Assembly: GCA_002309955.1 (NCBI GenBank)
Contig: DBXQ01000130.1
Span: 236 to 7,458 of the forward strand
Length of the DNA stretch: 7,223 nucleotides
From: Bacteroidales bacterium UBA1208
GTDB taxonomy: Bacteria > Bacteroidota > Bacteroidia > Bacteroidales > P3
Direction of reading: 5' to 3'
Within the stretch, counting starts at the first letter, position 1. Each line of letters opens with the position of its first letter. Under the pieces are notes generated by a model. The model searched no databases. It saw only the letters and a list, made by a program, of their open reading frames with translations, and was not told the origin of the DNA. Position numbers and translations under genes: made by a program. Below, in pieces: positions 1-6,386 of this stretch.

Positions 1-72
1 CTCGACGTAGCCCGCTACGCCTTCGACAGTGATACGGCCAATCTGCTCGCAACAAATACTAATCTGCCATAA
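1..72 (+). CDS. Possible C-terminal end of an unrecognised gene (5' end outside window)
   Basis: Frame 1 is open from the first base to a TAA at 70-72 and would encode 23 residues, starting LDVARYAF and ending ATNTNLP. Its codons (GCC, CGC, TAC, TTC, GAC) match the C-ending preference of the confident genes downstream. That is the only reason for proposing a real gene end; 23 codons can be open by chance and I do not recognise the sequence. A competing minus-strand frame (230 down to 15, 71 codons) overlaps it. If the plus-strand reading is right, 217 nt separate it from rfbB, so it need not belong to the rfbB transcript. Confidence 0.25.
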   Translation, partial: LDVARYAFDSDTANLLATNTNLP

Positions 73-74
73 AC

Positions 75-91
75 CCTATTGACCGATTTGG
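75..91 (-). repeat. Degenerate dispersed repeat, copy A
   Basis: Read on the minus strand this is CCAAATCGGTCAATAGG. It aligns with copy B (6793-6809), copy C (6364-6380) and copy D (6659-6676). The 11-mer gaccgatttgg is identical at 81-91 and 6799-6809, and similarity continues on the 3' side (ggataatgcat against ggaataaaccat). It is seen directly in the sequence; its function is unknown. Confidence 0.5.
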
Positions 92-131
92 GATAATGCA
101 TCCGGAACTCGCCAGTAAGTGTGCGGCACAA

Positions 132-150
132 CTCTAATTGACGGCTCAAT
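132..150 (-). repeat. Weak, diverged copy F of the dispersed repeat
   Basis: The + strand reads ctctaattgacggctcaat. Its complement contains CCGTCAATTAGAG, close to the E copy (CCGTCATTAGAA) with one extra base. It lies 40 nt from copy A. On its own this similarity would not be convincing; it is listed because it sits beside A. Confidence 0.25.
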
Positions 151-289
151 ACTGCACGGTCGGCATGTTCGGTGGCGTAGCAAAGGCTGTCCATTACCGA
201 CACTATGTGGGCTGTGCGTATTAAAATCACAGATTCCGCACAATAAAAACCAATAAGTATCGTTTTATTTTAAACTTTCAACTATAATT

Positions 290-1426
290 ATGAAGAAAAC
301 CATCATCATCACTGGCGGTGCCGGATTTATCGGCAACCATGTAGTACGCCTGTTTGTGAACAAATATCCCGAATACAACATCATCAATCTTGACAAGCTG
401 ACTTATGCAGGCAACCTTGCCAATCTGAAAGATGTGGAGGACAAGCCCAACTATAAGTTCGTCAAGATGGACATTTGCAACTTTGACGGGATATACAAAC
501 TGATGCAAGATGAGCATGTTGACGGTATCATCCACCTTGCCGCTGAGAGCCATGTGGATCGCAGCATCAAAGACCCTTTCACCTTTGCCCGAACCAACGT
601 GATGGGTACTCTGTCACTACTGCAGGCCGCCAAACTCTATTGGGAGTCATTGCCCGAAAAGTGGGATGGCAAACTTTTCTACCACATCAGCACCGACGAG
701 GTATATGGTGCCCTTGAACTGACACATCCCGACGGAATAGAGCCGCCTTTCTCCACCAAAGCCTCCAGCGGAAAGCACCACTTGGCTTATGGTGACAAGT
801 TCTTCACAGAAGAGCTGAAATACCAGCCCCACAGCCCCTATAGCGCAGCCAAAGCATCAAGCGACCATTTTGTGCGTGCATTCCATGACACCTATGGCAT
901 GCCTACAATAGTGACCAACTGCAGCAACAACTATGGCCCATACCAATTCCCCGAAAAACTAATTCCCCTTTTTATTAACAATATACGCCATCGCAAACCC
1001 TTGCCCGTGTATGGCAAAGGCGAGAACGTGCGCGACTGGCTCTATGTTGAAGACCACGCCCGTGCTATCGACACTATCTTTCATCGCGGCCGCGTGGCTG
1101 AAACCTACAATATCGGTGGTTTCAACGAGTGGAAGAATATCGATATCATCCATGTGCTCATTCGTACCGTTGACCGCCTGCTGGGACGTCCCGAAGGAGC
1201 CGACGACGACCTTATCACCTTTGTCACCGACCGTGCGGGACACGACATGCGTTACGCCATTGACAGCCGCAAACTGCAACACGAACTGGGATGGGAGCCG
1301 TCTCTTCAGTTTGAAGAGGGCATTGAACTCACCGTGCGCTGGTATCTGGACAACCAAGACTGGATGGATAACGTCACAAGCGGTGACTACCTGAAATATT
1401 ACGACGACATGTACACTAACAGATAG
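290..1426 (+). CDS. rfbB: dTDP-glucose 4,6-dehydratase (RmlB/RfbB)
   Basis: This cytoplasmic NAD-dependent enzyme removes water from dTDP-glucose to give dTDP-4-keto-6-deoxyglucose, the second step towards dTDP-L-rhamnose and other deoxysugars for surface glycans. It is an extended short-chain dehydrogenase. The Rossmann motif GGAGFIG is at residues 9-15, and STDEVYG at 134-140 supplies the catalytic Thr135 with the Asp136/Glu137 acid-base pair. PYSAAK gives the Tyr184-x3-Lys188 pair, and CSNNYGPYQFPEKLIPL (211-227) is an RmlB signature. At 378 residues it is longer than the roughly 350-360 of proteobacterial RmlB because of an insert around 141-180, which I know from Bacteroides homologues. 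The ATG sits in an A/T-rich leader with no Shine-Dalgarno sequence, normal for Bacteroidetes. I see no clear TAnnTTTG promoter just upstream. The HAD gene follows after 6 nt. The rmlA, rmlC and rmlD partners are not in the window. Confidence 0.98.
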   Translation: MKKTIIITGGAGFIGNHVVRLFVNKYPEYNIINLDKLTYAGNLANLKDVEDKPNYKFVKMDICNFDGIYKLMQDEHVDGIIHLAAESHVDRSIKDPFTFARTNVMGTLSLLQAAKLYWESLPEKWDGKLFYHISTDEVYGALELTHPDGIEPPFSTKASSGKHHLAYGDKFFTEELKYQPHSPYSAAKASSDHFVRAFHDTYGMPTIVTNCSNNYGPYQFPEKLIPLFINNIRHRKPLPVYGKGENVRDWLYVEDHARAIDTIFHRGRVAETYNIGGFNEWKNIDIIHVLIRTVDRLLGRPEGADDDLITFVTDRAGHDMRYAIDSRKLQHELGWEPSLQFEEGIELTVRWYLDNQDWMDNVTSGDYLKYYDDMYTNR

Positions 1427-1432
1427 CCCATC

Positions 1433-2023
1433 ATGCGCAATCTCATCTTCGACTTTGGCAATGTGCTTGTACGGTGGGAGCCTGAAAGGGTATACTTGCC
1501 CTATTTTCATGATGACGAGGCACAATACTGGTATTTCTGGCGACATGTATGCACCCAAGAGCTACGCAATCGCATCGATGCAGGCGAAGACCAACGACAT
1601 TGCATCGATAGCCAGAAACATCTCTTCCCCGACTATGCCGAACCCCTCGACATGTTTATCTCCCACTGGGAAGAAACCCTCCCCGGAGAAATGCCTGGCA
1701 TGAGCTCTCTCCTTCAACAACTCATAGACGACCCGCGATACAACATTTTCGGTCTTACCAATTGGTCGATGGAGACATTCCCTTTGGCTCGACAGAAGTT
1801 TGCCATCCTACAGATGATAAACAACTATGTCGTCTCTGCTGATGTTCATCTGGTAAAACCCGATCCCGCTATATTCCACCTTGCTCTCGACCGCTTCGGC
1901 ATTGATGCAACACAGACCACTTTTATCGACGACAACCCTGCCAACGTCGAGGCCGCCAAAGCTATTGGTATACAAGGCATTGTTTTCACCAATGCCGACG
2001 ATTTGCGTTCCCAGCTGCTCTGA
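1433..2023 (+). CDS. HAD-superfamily phosphatase (subfamily IA, YihX/haloacid dehalogenase-like)
   Basis: This 196-residue soluble hydrolase has all four HAD motifs. Motif I is IFDFGNVLV with the nucleophile Asp7; motif II is the Thr109 of GLTNWS; motif III is Lys142 in LVKPDP; motif IV is FIDDNPANVEAAK with Asp166/Asp167. Residues about 15-85 form the helical cap of class I HADs. The second Asp of the usual DxD is Gly9 (DxGxV), as in E. coli YihX, an alpha-glucose-1-phosphate phosphatase. The LTNWSMETFP segment is common in haloacid-dehalogenase-annotated relatives, so the substrate is open. The start is 6 nt after the rfbB stop, so the two are probably cotranscribed. A sugar-phosphate substrate is an inference from this context. 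The length is normal and no residue of the core motifs is lost apart from the family-typical Gly9. Confidence 0.93.
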   Translation: MRNLIFDFGNVLVRWEPERVYLPYFHDDEAQYWYFWRHVCTQELRNRIDAGEDQRHCIDSQKHLFPDYAEPLDMFISHWEETLPGEMPGMSSLLQQLIDDPRYNIFGLTNWSMETFPLARQKFAILQMINNYVVSADVHLVKPDPAIFHLALDRFGIDATQTTFIDDNPANVEAAKAIGIQGIVFTNADDLRSQLL

Positions 2024-2061
2024 CAGCAAACGCTTCCTCCGTAGTCCGGACACTAAAAAAA

Positions 2062-2106
2062 GCAGATACCCTCATACAGTGATGTTCACTATGCGAGGGT
2101 ATCTGC
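2062..2106. terminator. Long hairpin after the rfbB-HAD pair, probable terminator
   Basis: A perfect 12-bp outer stem (gcagataccctc at 2062-2073 with gagggtatctgc at 2095-2106) encloses a second 5-bp stem (agtga/tcact) with a 3-nt loop; two mismatches lie between them. It begins 38 nt after the HAD stop. An A7 run (2055-2061) precedes it, so the U-tract needed for intrinsic termination is present on the minus-strand transcript, while the + strand transcript has only GUUUA after the stem. It may stop + strand transcription poorly, or block antisense transcription into the HAD gene. Confidence 0.5.
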
Positions 2107-2151
2107 GTTTATGGTTCACACAACCCTTTTAACAATGCCTTGCAAAAATAT

Positions 2152-2183
2152 TTTAATTATTTAGAAAAAAAGTTGTATCTTTG
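2152..2183 (+). promoter_or_regulatory. Bacteroidetes-type promoter for capD
   Basis: TATCTTTG at 2176-2183 matches the -7 consensus TAnnTTTG exactly and is followed by the frequent GC. About 20 nt upstream, where the -33 TTTG element belongs, there is only a T-rich stretch (2151-2154). Predicted transcription starts near 2190, giving a leader of about 125 nt before the capD ATG. The motif lies after the hairpin at 2062-2106, so capD appears to have its own transcription unit. Confidence 0.7.
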
Positions 2184-2189
2184 CATTTT

Positions 2190-2315
2190 GTAAAAAATAA
2201 TTCAAATATACTGCACTTAACTACATTCCGCACACTGGACACACCCTCGACCCCACTCCGTCAAACCACTCAACATCAAACAAAAACGATAACGAACCAA
2301 TAAAATAATACCATC
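2190..2315 (+). promoter_or_regulatory. C-rich, G-poor 5' leader of capD
   Basis: Positions 2221-2280 contain 27 C and only 5 G by direct count, and the remaining leader to the ATG is A/C-rich. There is no strong hairpin, no ATG and no Shine-Dalgarno sequence. Such long C-rich, G-poor, unstructured RNA resembles Rho-utilisation (rut) regions, so Rho-dependent control of capD is possible, but this is inference from composition alone. Confidence 0.35.
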
Positions 2316-4268
2316 ATGAACTTAACACTTCGTCAAAGGATAAATCACAGGATAAAACTATTTACAATTAGTTTCATCCGTCGCTACAGAAACAATCCTG
2401 CCTCAAGATGGACAATTTTCATCATTGACCTTTTCACTTTAATAGCAGCTTTCGCCATCACTGATCTTTTCCGATTACGAATGGCATCTTTTATTGACTG
2501 GCCTTCACTCCTCATTAAGCTATTCGCATTCTCTATTCTTGCCACATTCTTCTACTTAGTCATTGGAACCTACCGTAGCATCATCCGCCACTCTGGCATG
2601 TATGACATATACAAAGTCCTTATCTCCAACCTTCTGGCAACAGTAGTCCTCATCGCCTTCAATCTTGTCAACAACAACCACCCCATCGTTGCCAACCGTT
2701 TCACTCCTGCATATAGTGAAATCCTCATGACCTTTGCTTTGCAAATCGTCTTCATGATAAGTGTGAGACTTCTGCTTCAAAACATCTACAACGAGTATTT
2801 CCGAAGCCACCGACCCTCTGTCAACATTGCCATCTACGGGGCTGGAAGTGCCGGCACTATAGCCTACAACGCCCTCACCCAAGACCCCAATCACAACTAC
2901 CGCATCATTGCCTACATTGACGATGCCAAACAAAAGAAAGATGCCGCTCTCAATGGCATTCACATCATGCAACGTAAAGATGTGCTTAACCCCGATTTCA
3001 TCAAAAAAAATGAAATTACCACGCTCATCATTGCCATCCCCTCCATCAAAATAGCCTACAAACAGGAAATTACCAACCAAGCCCTCGATCTCGGTCTGAA
3101 AGTTAAAGCCGTACCCCACATCAGCAAATGGATTAACGACTCTTTCTCTCTCAACGAAATCCAGGACATCAAAATTGAAGACCTCCTTGAACGCGAAAGC
3201 ATAAAACTCGACAACGCCAACATTGTCCGTCAAGTCTACGACAAAGTGGTCATGGTGACTGGTGCTGCAGGCTCCATCGGAAGCGAAATCTGCCGACAAC
3301 TTACCCAATACAATCCCGCCAAAATCATCATGGTCGACCAAGCCGAATCACCCATGTACGACCTACAGTTTGAGCTCCGCAACACTGCCCCCTACAACAA
3401 AGCCATTGACAGCATGGTCTTCGTCATCGCCAACGTCAAAGACAAACCCCGCATGGAACAAGTGTTCCAGCAATACCAACCCCAAGTCATCTATCATGCT
3501 GCTGCCTACAAACACGTTCCCTTCATGGAAGAGAACCCCTATGAGGCTATCCTTGTCAACGTCTTTGGCAGCAAAAACATCGCCGACCTTGCCATGAAAT
3601 ACCATGCCGAGAAATTCGTCATGATTTCCACCGACAAAGCCGTCAACCCCACCAACGTGATGGGTGCCACCAAACGCATGGCCGAAATCTACATCCAGAG
3701 CCGCCAGTCAACCGAAACCCACTTTGTCACCACCCGTTTCGGCAATGTTCTCGGCTCCAACGGAAGCGTTATCCCCCTCTTCAAGAAGCAACTTGCCGCT
3801 GGTGGCCCACTCACCGTTACCCACCGCGACATTGTCCGCTATTTCATGACCATTCCCGAAGCCTGCAACCTTGTCCTTGAAGCTGGAGCCATGGGGGGGG
3901 GCGGCGACATCTTCGTGTTCGACATGGGCGCACCTGTCAAAATCTACGATCTGGCCAGCAAAATGATTCAGCTCTCTGGCAGAAAAAACATCGAAATCAA
4001 AGAAGTCGGACTGCGTCCCGGCGAAAAACTATACGAAGAACTCCTTGCCACAAAAGAAAATACCCTGCCCACCTACCATCCGAAAATCCTGCGTGCACAA
4101 GTACGCAAATACGCTTCAACCGATATCGACACCTTATACGAACAACTACGCCAAATCATGCCCACATTCGACGACATGCAGCTCGTGGCAAAAATGAAAG
4201 AAATTGTCCCCGAATTCGTCAGCCAAAACAGCGTCTTCGCCAAACTTGACAAACCCGAAAACAAATAG
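2316..4268 (+). CDS. capD: Membrane-anchored nucleotide-sugar 4,6-dehydratase (CapD/PglF/WbpM family)
   Basis: This 650-residue protein probably converts UDP-GlcNAc to the 4-keto-6-deoxy sugar used for QuiNAc, FucNAc or bacillosamine-type glycans. Four hydrophobic segments (about 33-53, 63-84, 101-119, 134-158) anchor it in the inner membrane. They are followed by a CoA-binding-like Rossmann domain (YGAGSAG, 174-180) and then the catalytic SDR domain (VTGAAGSIGSE, from 314). The active site reads STDKAVNPTNVMGATKR (438-454). It has Thr439, Asp440 and Lys441, with Met449 in place of the usual SDR tyrosine, matching the Thr-Asp-Lys and Met spacing of PglF. LRPGEKLYEELL (566-577) is a further family signature. 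The length is normal for the long form. It has its own promoter and no glycosyltransferase neighbours. An uninterrupted G9 run (3893-3901) encodes Gly527-529 in the catalytic domain and could be slippage-prone. The exact substrate cannot be settled from the sequence. Confidence 0.95.
   Translation: MNLTLRQRINHRIKLFTISFIRRYRNNPASRWTIFIIDLFTLIAAFAITDLFRLRMASFIDWPSLLIKLFAFSILATFFYLVIGTYRSIIRHSGMYDIYKVLISNLLATVVLIAFNLVNNNHPIVANRFTPAYSEILMTFALQIVFMISVRLLLQNIYNEYFRSHRPSVNIAIYGAGSAGTIAYNALTQDPNHNYRIIAYIDDAKQKKDAALNGIHIMQRKDVLNPDFIKKNEITTLIIAIPSIKIAYKQEITNQALDLGLKVKAVPHISKWINDSFSLNEIQDIKIEDLLERESIKLDNANIVRQVYDKVVMVTGAAGSIGSEICRQLTQYNPAKIIMVDQAESPMYDLQFELRNTAPYNKAIDSMVFVIANVKDKPRMEQVFQQYQPQVIYHAAAYKHVPFMEENPYEAILVNVFGSKNIADLAMKYHAEKFVMISTDKAVNPTNVMGATKRMAEIYIQSRQSTETHFVTTRFGNVLGSNGSVIPLFKKQLAAGGPLTVTHRDIVRYFMTIPEACNLVLEAGAMGGGGDIFVFDMGAPVKIYDLASKMIQLSGRKNIEIKEVGLRPGEKLYEELLATKENTLPTYHPKILRAQVRKYASTDIDTLYEQLRQIMPTFDDMQLVAKMKEIVPEFVSQNSVFAKLDKPENK
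3893..3901 (+). repeat. G9 mononucleotide tract inside capD
   Basis: Nine consecutive G residues follow the A-T of codon Met526 and encode most of Gly527-Gly529. Losing one G brings TGA at 3964-3966 into frame, removing about the last 100 residues. Gaining one G opens a shifted frame that runs to a TGA near 4249. Tracts of this length can vary by slipped-strand mispairing; whether this one does is not shown here. Confidence 0.9.
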
Positions 4269-4350
4269 CCCAACTTCAGCCACATCTTTTATTGATTATT
4301 AACAGACCTTACACAATAAAAAAAACACAACTCAGTTATCTCTATCGCAA

Positions 4351-4378
4351 TTCTTAAAAAATTAATGTAATACCTTTG
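4351..4378 (+). promoter_or_regulatory. Bacteroidetes-type promoter for the DUF1573 gene
   Basis: TACCTTTG at 4371-4378 matches the -7 consensus TAnnTTTG, with a weak T-rich -33 region (ttctt from 4351). The predicted start near 4385 leaves a leader of about 50 nt, A-rich and without G-rich structure, before the ATG at 4437. The intergenic stretch 4269-4436 shows no convincing terminator for capD. Confidence 0.65.
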
Positions 4379-4436
4379 GCAATAAAGCCTGAACAAAACA
4401 TACTAAATAGCAAAACAAACAAAAAAACTCAATAAC

Positions 4437-4856
4437 ATGAAAAAATTGTTTTTAGCATGCCTTATCGCCATCATGTCGATAGGCGCAGTAAATGCACAGG
4501 AACAAAAGAAAGAAACCAACGAACCCCAACACGGCCCCAAAATCGTCTTCGCTGAACGCGAGCACAACTACGGTACCATCCAAAAAGGCGGTGACGGCAA
4601 CTGTGTCTTCACCTTCACCAACACTGGCGACGAACCCCTTATCCTCAGCAGTGTCCGTGCCAGTTGCGGTTGCACCACGCCCAAATGGACCCAGAAGCCC
4701 GTCATGCCTGGCAAGACCGGTGAAATCGGCGTTCGCTACAACACCAACAATACTGGCGGATTCACCAAAACTGTCACCATCACATCCAACGCCGTCAACG
4801 AAGCACGCGTCGTAGTCAAAATCAAAGGCAACGTTGTACAACCCGACAAAAATTAA
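4437..4856 (+). CDS. Secreted DUF1573 domain protein
   Basis: The 139-residue product begins with a signal peptide: Lys2-Lys3, a hydrophobic core (LFLACLIAIMSIGAV) and a signal peptidase I site after VNA at residue 20. The first mature residue is Gln21 and there is no lipobox cysteine at the cleavage site, so it is probably free in the periplasm or exported. The rest is one DUF1573 immunoglobulin-like beta domain (about 36-134). It has the family marks HNYGTIQKG, FTFTNTGDEPL, ASCGCTTP (Cys77-Gly78-Cys79), PGKTGEI and TITSNA. This is a large Bacteroidetes family with no settled biochemical role. The Cys-Gly-Cys could bind metal or be redox-active, but that is speculation. The gene has its own promoter and ends 14 nt before a clear terminator hairpin, so it is mainly monocistronic. 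Confidence 0.93.
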   Translation: MKKLFLACLIAIMSIGAVNAQEQKKETNEPQHGPKIVFAEREHNYGTIQKGGDGNCVFTFTNTGDEPLILSSVRASCGCTTPKWTQKPVMPGKTGEIGVRYNTNNTGGFTKTVTITSNAVNEARVVVKIKGNVVQPDKN

Positions 4857-4870
4857 ACAAATCATATGTG

Positions 4871-4905
4871 TTGGCATCAGTCCAAAACTGGTGCCAATCT
4901 TTTTT
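4871..4905 (+). terminator. Intrinsic terminator after the DUF1573 gene
   Basis: An 11-bp stem (ttggcatcagt at 4871-4881 with actggtgccaa at 4887-4897, one T-G wobble) encloses a 5-nt loop (ccaaa). It is followed by TC and a T6 run ending at 4905. This is a textbook rho-independent terminator. It ends 21 nt before the start codon of the next gene. Confidence 0.85.
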
Positions 4906-4926
4906 AAACACTAAATATCAAAAGCC

Positions 4927-6126
4927 ATGCCCTCCATCTCAAAAAAAGGACTTGAACTGCCGCAATCAGCAATCCGCAAACTGGTACCCTTTGCCGACGC
5001 TGCCAAGGAACGCGGCATACATGTATACCACCTTAACATCGGCCAGCCCGACATCGAAACTCCACAAGGGGCTTTGAAAGCTTTGGCTGACACCAAAATC
5101 AAAGTGTTGGAATACAGCCATTCTGCCGGTATTCCCAGCTATCGTCGTGCACTGTGCAACTACTACCACCGCCACGGTATCGACGTGACACCCAACCAAA
5201 TCATCGTTACCACTGGCGGAAGCGAAGCTCTGCAAATGGCCTTTACCGTATGCCTCAACCCCGGCGACGAGATTATTATCCCCGAACCTTACTACACCAA
5301 CTACAACACCTTTGCCAAACTCTGCGATGCCAAGATTGTCACCATCCCCAGTGACATCAAAACAGGCTTCGCTCTACCTCCCATCGAAGATTTCGAAAAG
5401 GCCATCACACCGCGCACACGCGCCATTATGATATGCAACCCCAATAACCCGACCGGTTACCTCTACACACACGAGGAACTGCTGAAAGTAGCCGGATTGG
5501 TGAAAAAGTACGACCTCTACCTTTTCGCCGACGAAGTGTATCGTGAATTCTGCTACGACGGCAACCAGCACTTCAGCGTCATGCAGCTTGAGGGGCTTGA
5601 ACGCAACACCATCCTGTTCGACTCCGTTTCGAAGCGCTACAGTGCCTGCGGTGCCCGTGTAGGCTGCATGGTTACCCGCAACAGTGAAGTCTATGCCATA
5701 ACTATGCGACTGGCACAGGCACGTCTGTCACCCCCAAGCTTTGGTCAGATCTTCGCCGAAGCCGCCGTCAACACCCCGCAGGATTATTTCGATGCAGTAC
5801 AGGCAGAATATGTGGCACGCCGCAACGTGATCGTTGAAGGCGTCAACAAGATTCCCGGATGCTTCTGCCCCATGCCCAAAGGCGCATTCTACACCGTCAT
5901 CGACCTACCCATCGACGACAGCGACAAATTCTGTCAGTGGCTCCTTACAGACTTCTCCTACAACGGTGCCACCGTCATGCTGGCTCCTGCCACTGGCTTC
6001 TACGTCGACCCCGAACGCGGCCGTCATCAAGCTCGCATCACCTACTGCCTCTGCATCGAAGACCTCAAGGCTGCCATCAAATGCCTTGAAGAAGCCCTCC
6101 GGGTCTACCCTGGAAGAACCTTCTAA
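4927..6126 (+). CDS. Class I/II PLP-dependent aminotransferase (aspartate aminotransferase-like)
   Basis: This 399-residue cytoplasmic fold-type I enzyme transfers an amino group between an amino acid and a 2-oxo acid. Visible motifs are LNIGQPDIETP (36-46), TTGGSEA (95-101, phosphate/ring region), NPNNPTG (171-177), ADEVY (201-205; Asp202 pairs with the PLP ring nitrogen) and SVSKRYSACGARVG. In that last motif Lys236 is the Schiff-base lysine and Arg244 binds the phosphate. Arg370 in ARITYCL is the expected substrate-carboxylate arginine. It resembles the aminotransferases annotated aspC in Bacteroides; aromatic or other amino acids are possible substrates. It is not a DegT/DnrJ/EryC1 sugar aminotransferase, so a direct link with capD is unlikely. 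The chosen ATG gives the family-typical start (MPSISKKG). No promoter motif fits between the preceding terminator and the ATG, and a strong terminator follows 30 nt after the stop. Confidence 0.95.
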   Translation: MPSISKKGLELPQSAIRKLVPFADAAKERGIHVYHLNIGQPDIETPQGALKALADTKIKVLEYSHSAGIPSYRRALCNYYHRHGIDVTPNQIIVTTGGSEALQMAFTVCLNPGDEIIIPEPYYTNYNTFAKLCDAKIVTIPSDIKTGFALPPIEDFEKAITPRTRAIMICNPNNPTGYLYTHEELLKVAGLVKKYDLYLFADEVYREFCYDGNQHFSVMQLEGLERNTILFDSVSKRYSACGARVGCMVTRNSEVYAITMRLAQARLSPPSFGQIFAEAAVNTPQDYFDAVQAEYVARRNVIVEGVNKIPGCFCPMPKGAFYTVIDLPIDDSDKFCQWLLTDFSYNGATVMLAPATGFYVDPERGRHQARITYCLCIEDLKAAIKCLEEALRVYPGRTF

Positions 6127-6156
6127 ACAGTCATCCCACACCATTTATCAATATTC

Positions 6157-6192
6157 AAAGATGTCCCGAAAGTTTCGGGACATCTTTTTTTT
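6157..6192 (+). terminator. Strong intrinsic terminator of the aminotransferase gene
   Basis: A perfect 15-bp inverted repeat (aaagatgtcccgaaa at 6157-6171, tttcgggacatcttt at 6173-6187) with a single central base folds into a GC-containing stem. A T8 run at 6185-6192 follows. On the minus strand only three T follow the stem, so it acts mainly on + strand transcripts. Confidence 0.92.
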
Positions 6193-6386
6193 CAAATCAC
6201 CTGACCATCCTTAATCTCCTCCGCGATATTTTCCATCCAGTCTTTCTTTGCTCGTTTTACCTCAGTTCTCCTTTCGTTCTTCCTCCACCGAAGTATATAT
6301 AAATGATAATAAAAGGAAGGAAGAATGGAGGAAAACGGAGCAAATGTAGGACAAGCCATAAACCTGAATCGGTCGTTAGAAAACAA
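6192..6386 (-). CDS. Doubtful 64-codon frame, unrecognised small protein
   Basis: The minus strand has an open frame of 64 codons starting at ATG 6386 and ending in TGA inside the T8 run of the aminotransferase terminator. The first 35 residues are aromatic and proline-rich and look non-coding. The last 30 are charged (RWRKNERR, KRAKKDW, MENIAEEIKDGQVI) and could form an amphipathic helix. A minus-strand TATCTTTG promoter motif lies about 150 nt upstream (6543-6536), which is the main reason for listing it. A 64-codon frame can arise by chance at this base composition, and it overlaps repeat copy C and the 6247-6344 hairpin. I recognise no family. Confidence 0.18.
   Translation of the reverse strand: MFSNDRFRFMACPTFAPFSSILPSFYYHLYILRWRKNERRTEVKRAKKDWMENIAEEIKDGQVI
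6247..6344. repeat. Imperfect inverted repeat forming a long hairpin
   Basis: Left arm 6247-6264 (tttgctcgttttacctca) pairs with right arm 6326-6344 (tggaggaaaacggagcaaa), giving 12 consecutive pairs apart from one bulged G (6337), then a looser end. Inside, a second stem ttcctcca (6280-6287) can compete for the same right arm. The A/T-rich middle holds a TATATATA run. It could be an RNA hairpin or a remnant of mobile-element ends. Confidence 0.4.
6364..6380 (+). repeat. Dispersed repeat, copy C
   Basis: Reads CTGAATCGGTCGTTAGA. From 6367 to 6381 it is the exact reverse complement of 6792-6806 in copy B (15 bp). It is preceded by ccataaacc, which also stands beside copy A (67-75). Confidence 0.55.

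Noticed and set aside
15..230. 71-codon minus-strand frame upstream of rfbB
   Set aside because: Some codons look plausible, but it spans repeat copies A and F, matches no family I know, and has no recognisable promoter. It is left out as a gene, though not disproved.
959..1558. 199-codon minus-strand frame across the end of rfbB and the start of the HAD gene
   Set aside because: It is antisense to two genes with complete catalytic motifs and crosses their junction. It is explained by the codon bias of the + strand genes.
3003..3010. A8 run in capD as a second slippage tract
   Set aside because: Lysine/asparagine codons in an A-rich genome often give such runs. It is less striking than the G9 tract and not worth a separate claim.
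2556..3341. 261-codon minus-strand frame inside capD
   Set aside because: It is antisense to a well-defined capD. The strong C-over-G bias of the coding strand suppresses stop codons on the complement, and the Val/Gly/Asp-rich translation is typical of such shadows.
2190..4268. Idea that capD, the aminotransferase and rfbB form one complete glycan-modification cluster
   Set aside because: The aminotransferase is the amino-acid type, capD and the DUF1573 gene have their own promoters, and no glycosyltransferase, flippase or polymerase is present.
4287..4321. Weak inverted repeat after capD (ttttattg / caataaaa)
   Set aside because: It is an all-A/T 8-bp stem with a 19-nt loop followed by A residues, too weak to be called a terminator.
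4452..4877. 141-codon minus-strand frame over the DUF1573 gene
   Set aside because: It mirrors the whole DUF1573 gene, which has a signal peptide and a clear domain. The Asp/Gly/Val-rich antisense product is a shadow.
5834..6214. 126-codon + strand frame overlapping the end of the aminotransferase and its terminator
   Set aside because: It is an out-of-frame Ser/Thr/Pro-rich reading of an enzyme with intact motifs, and it runs through a strong terminator.
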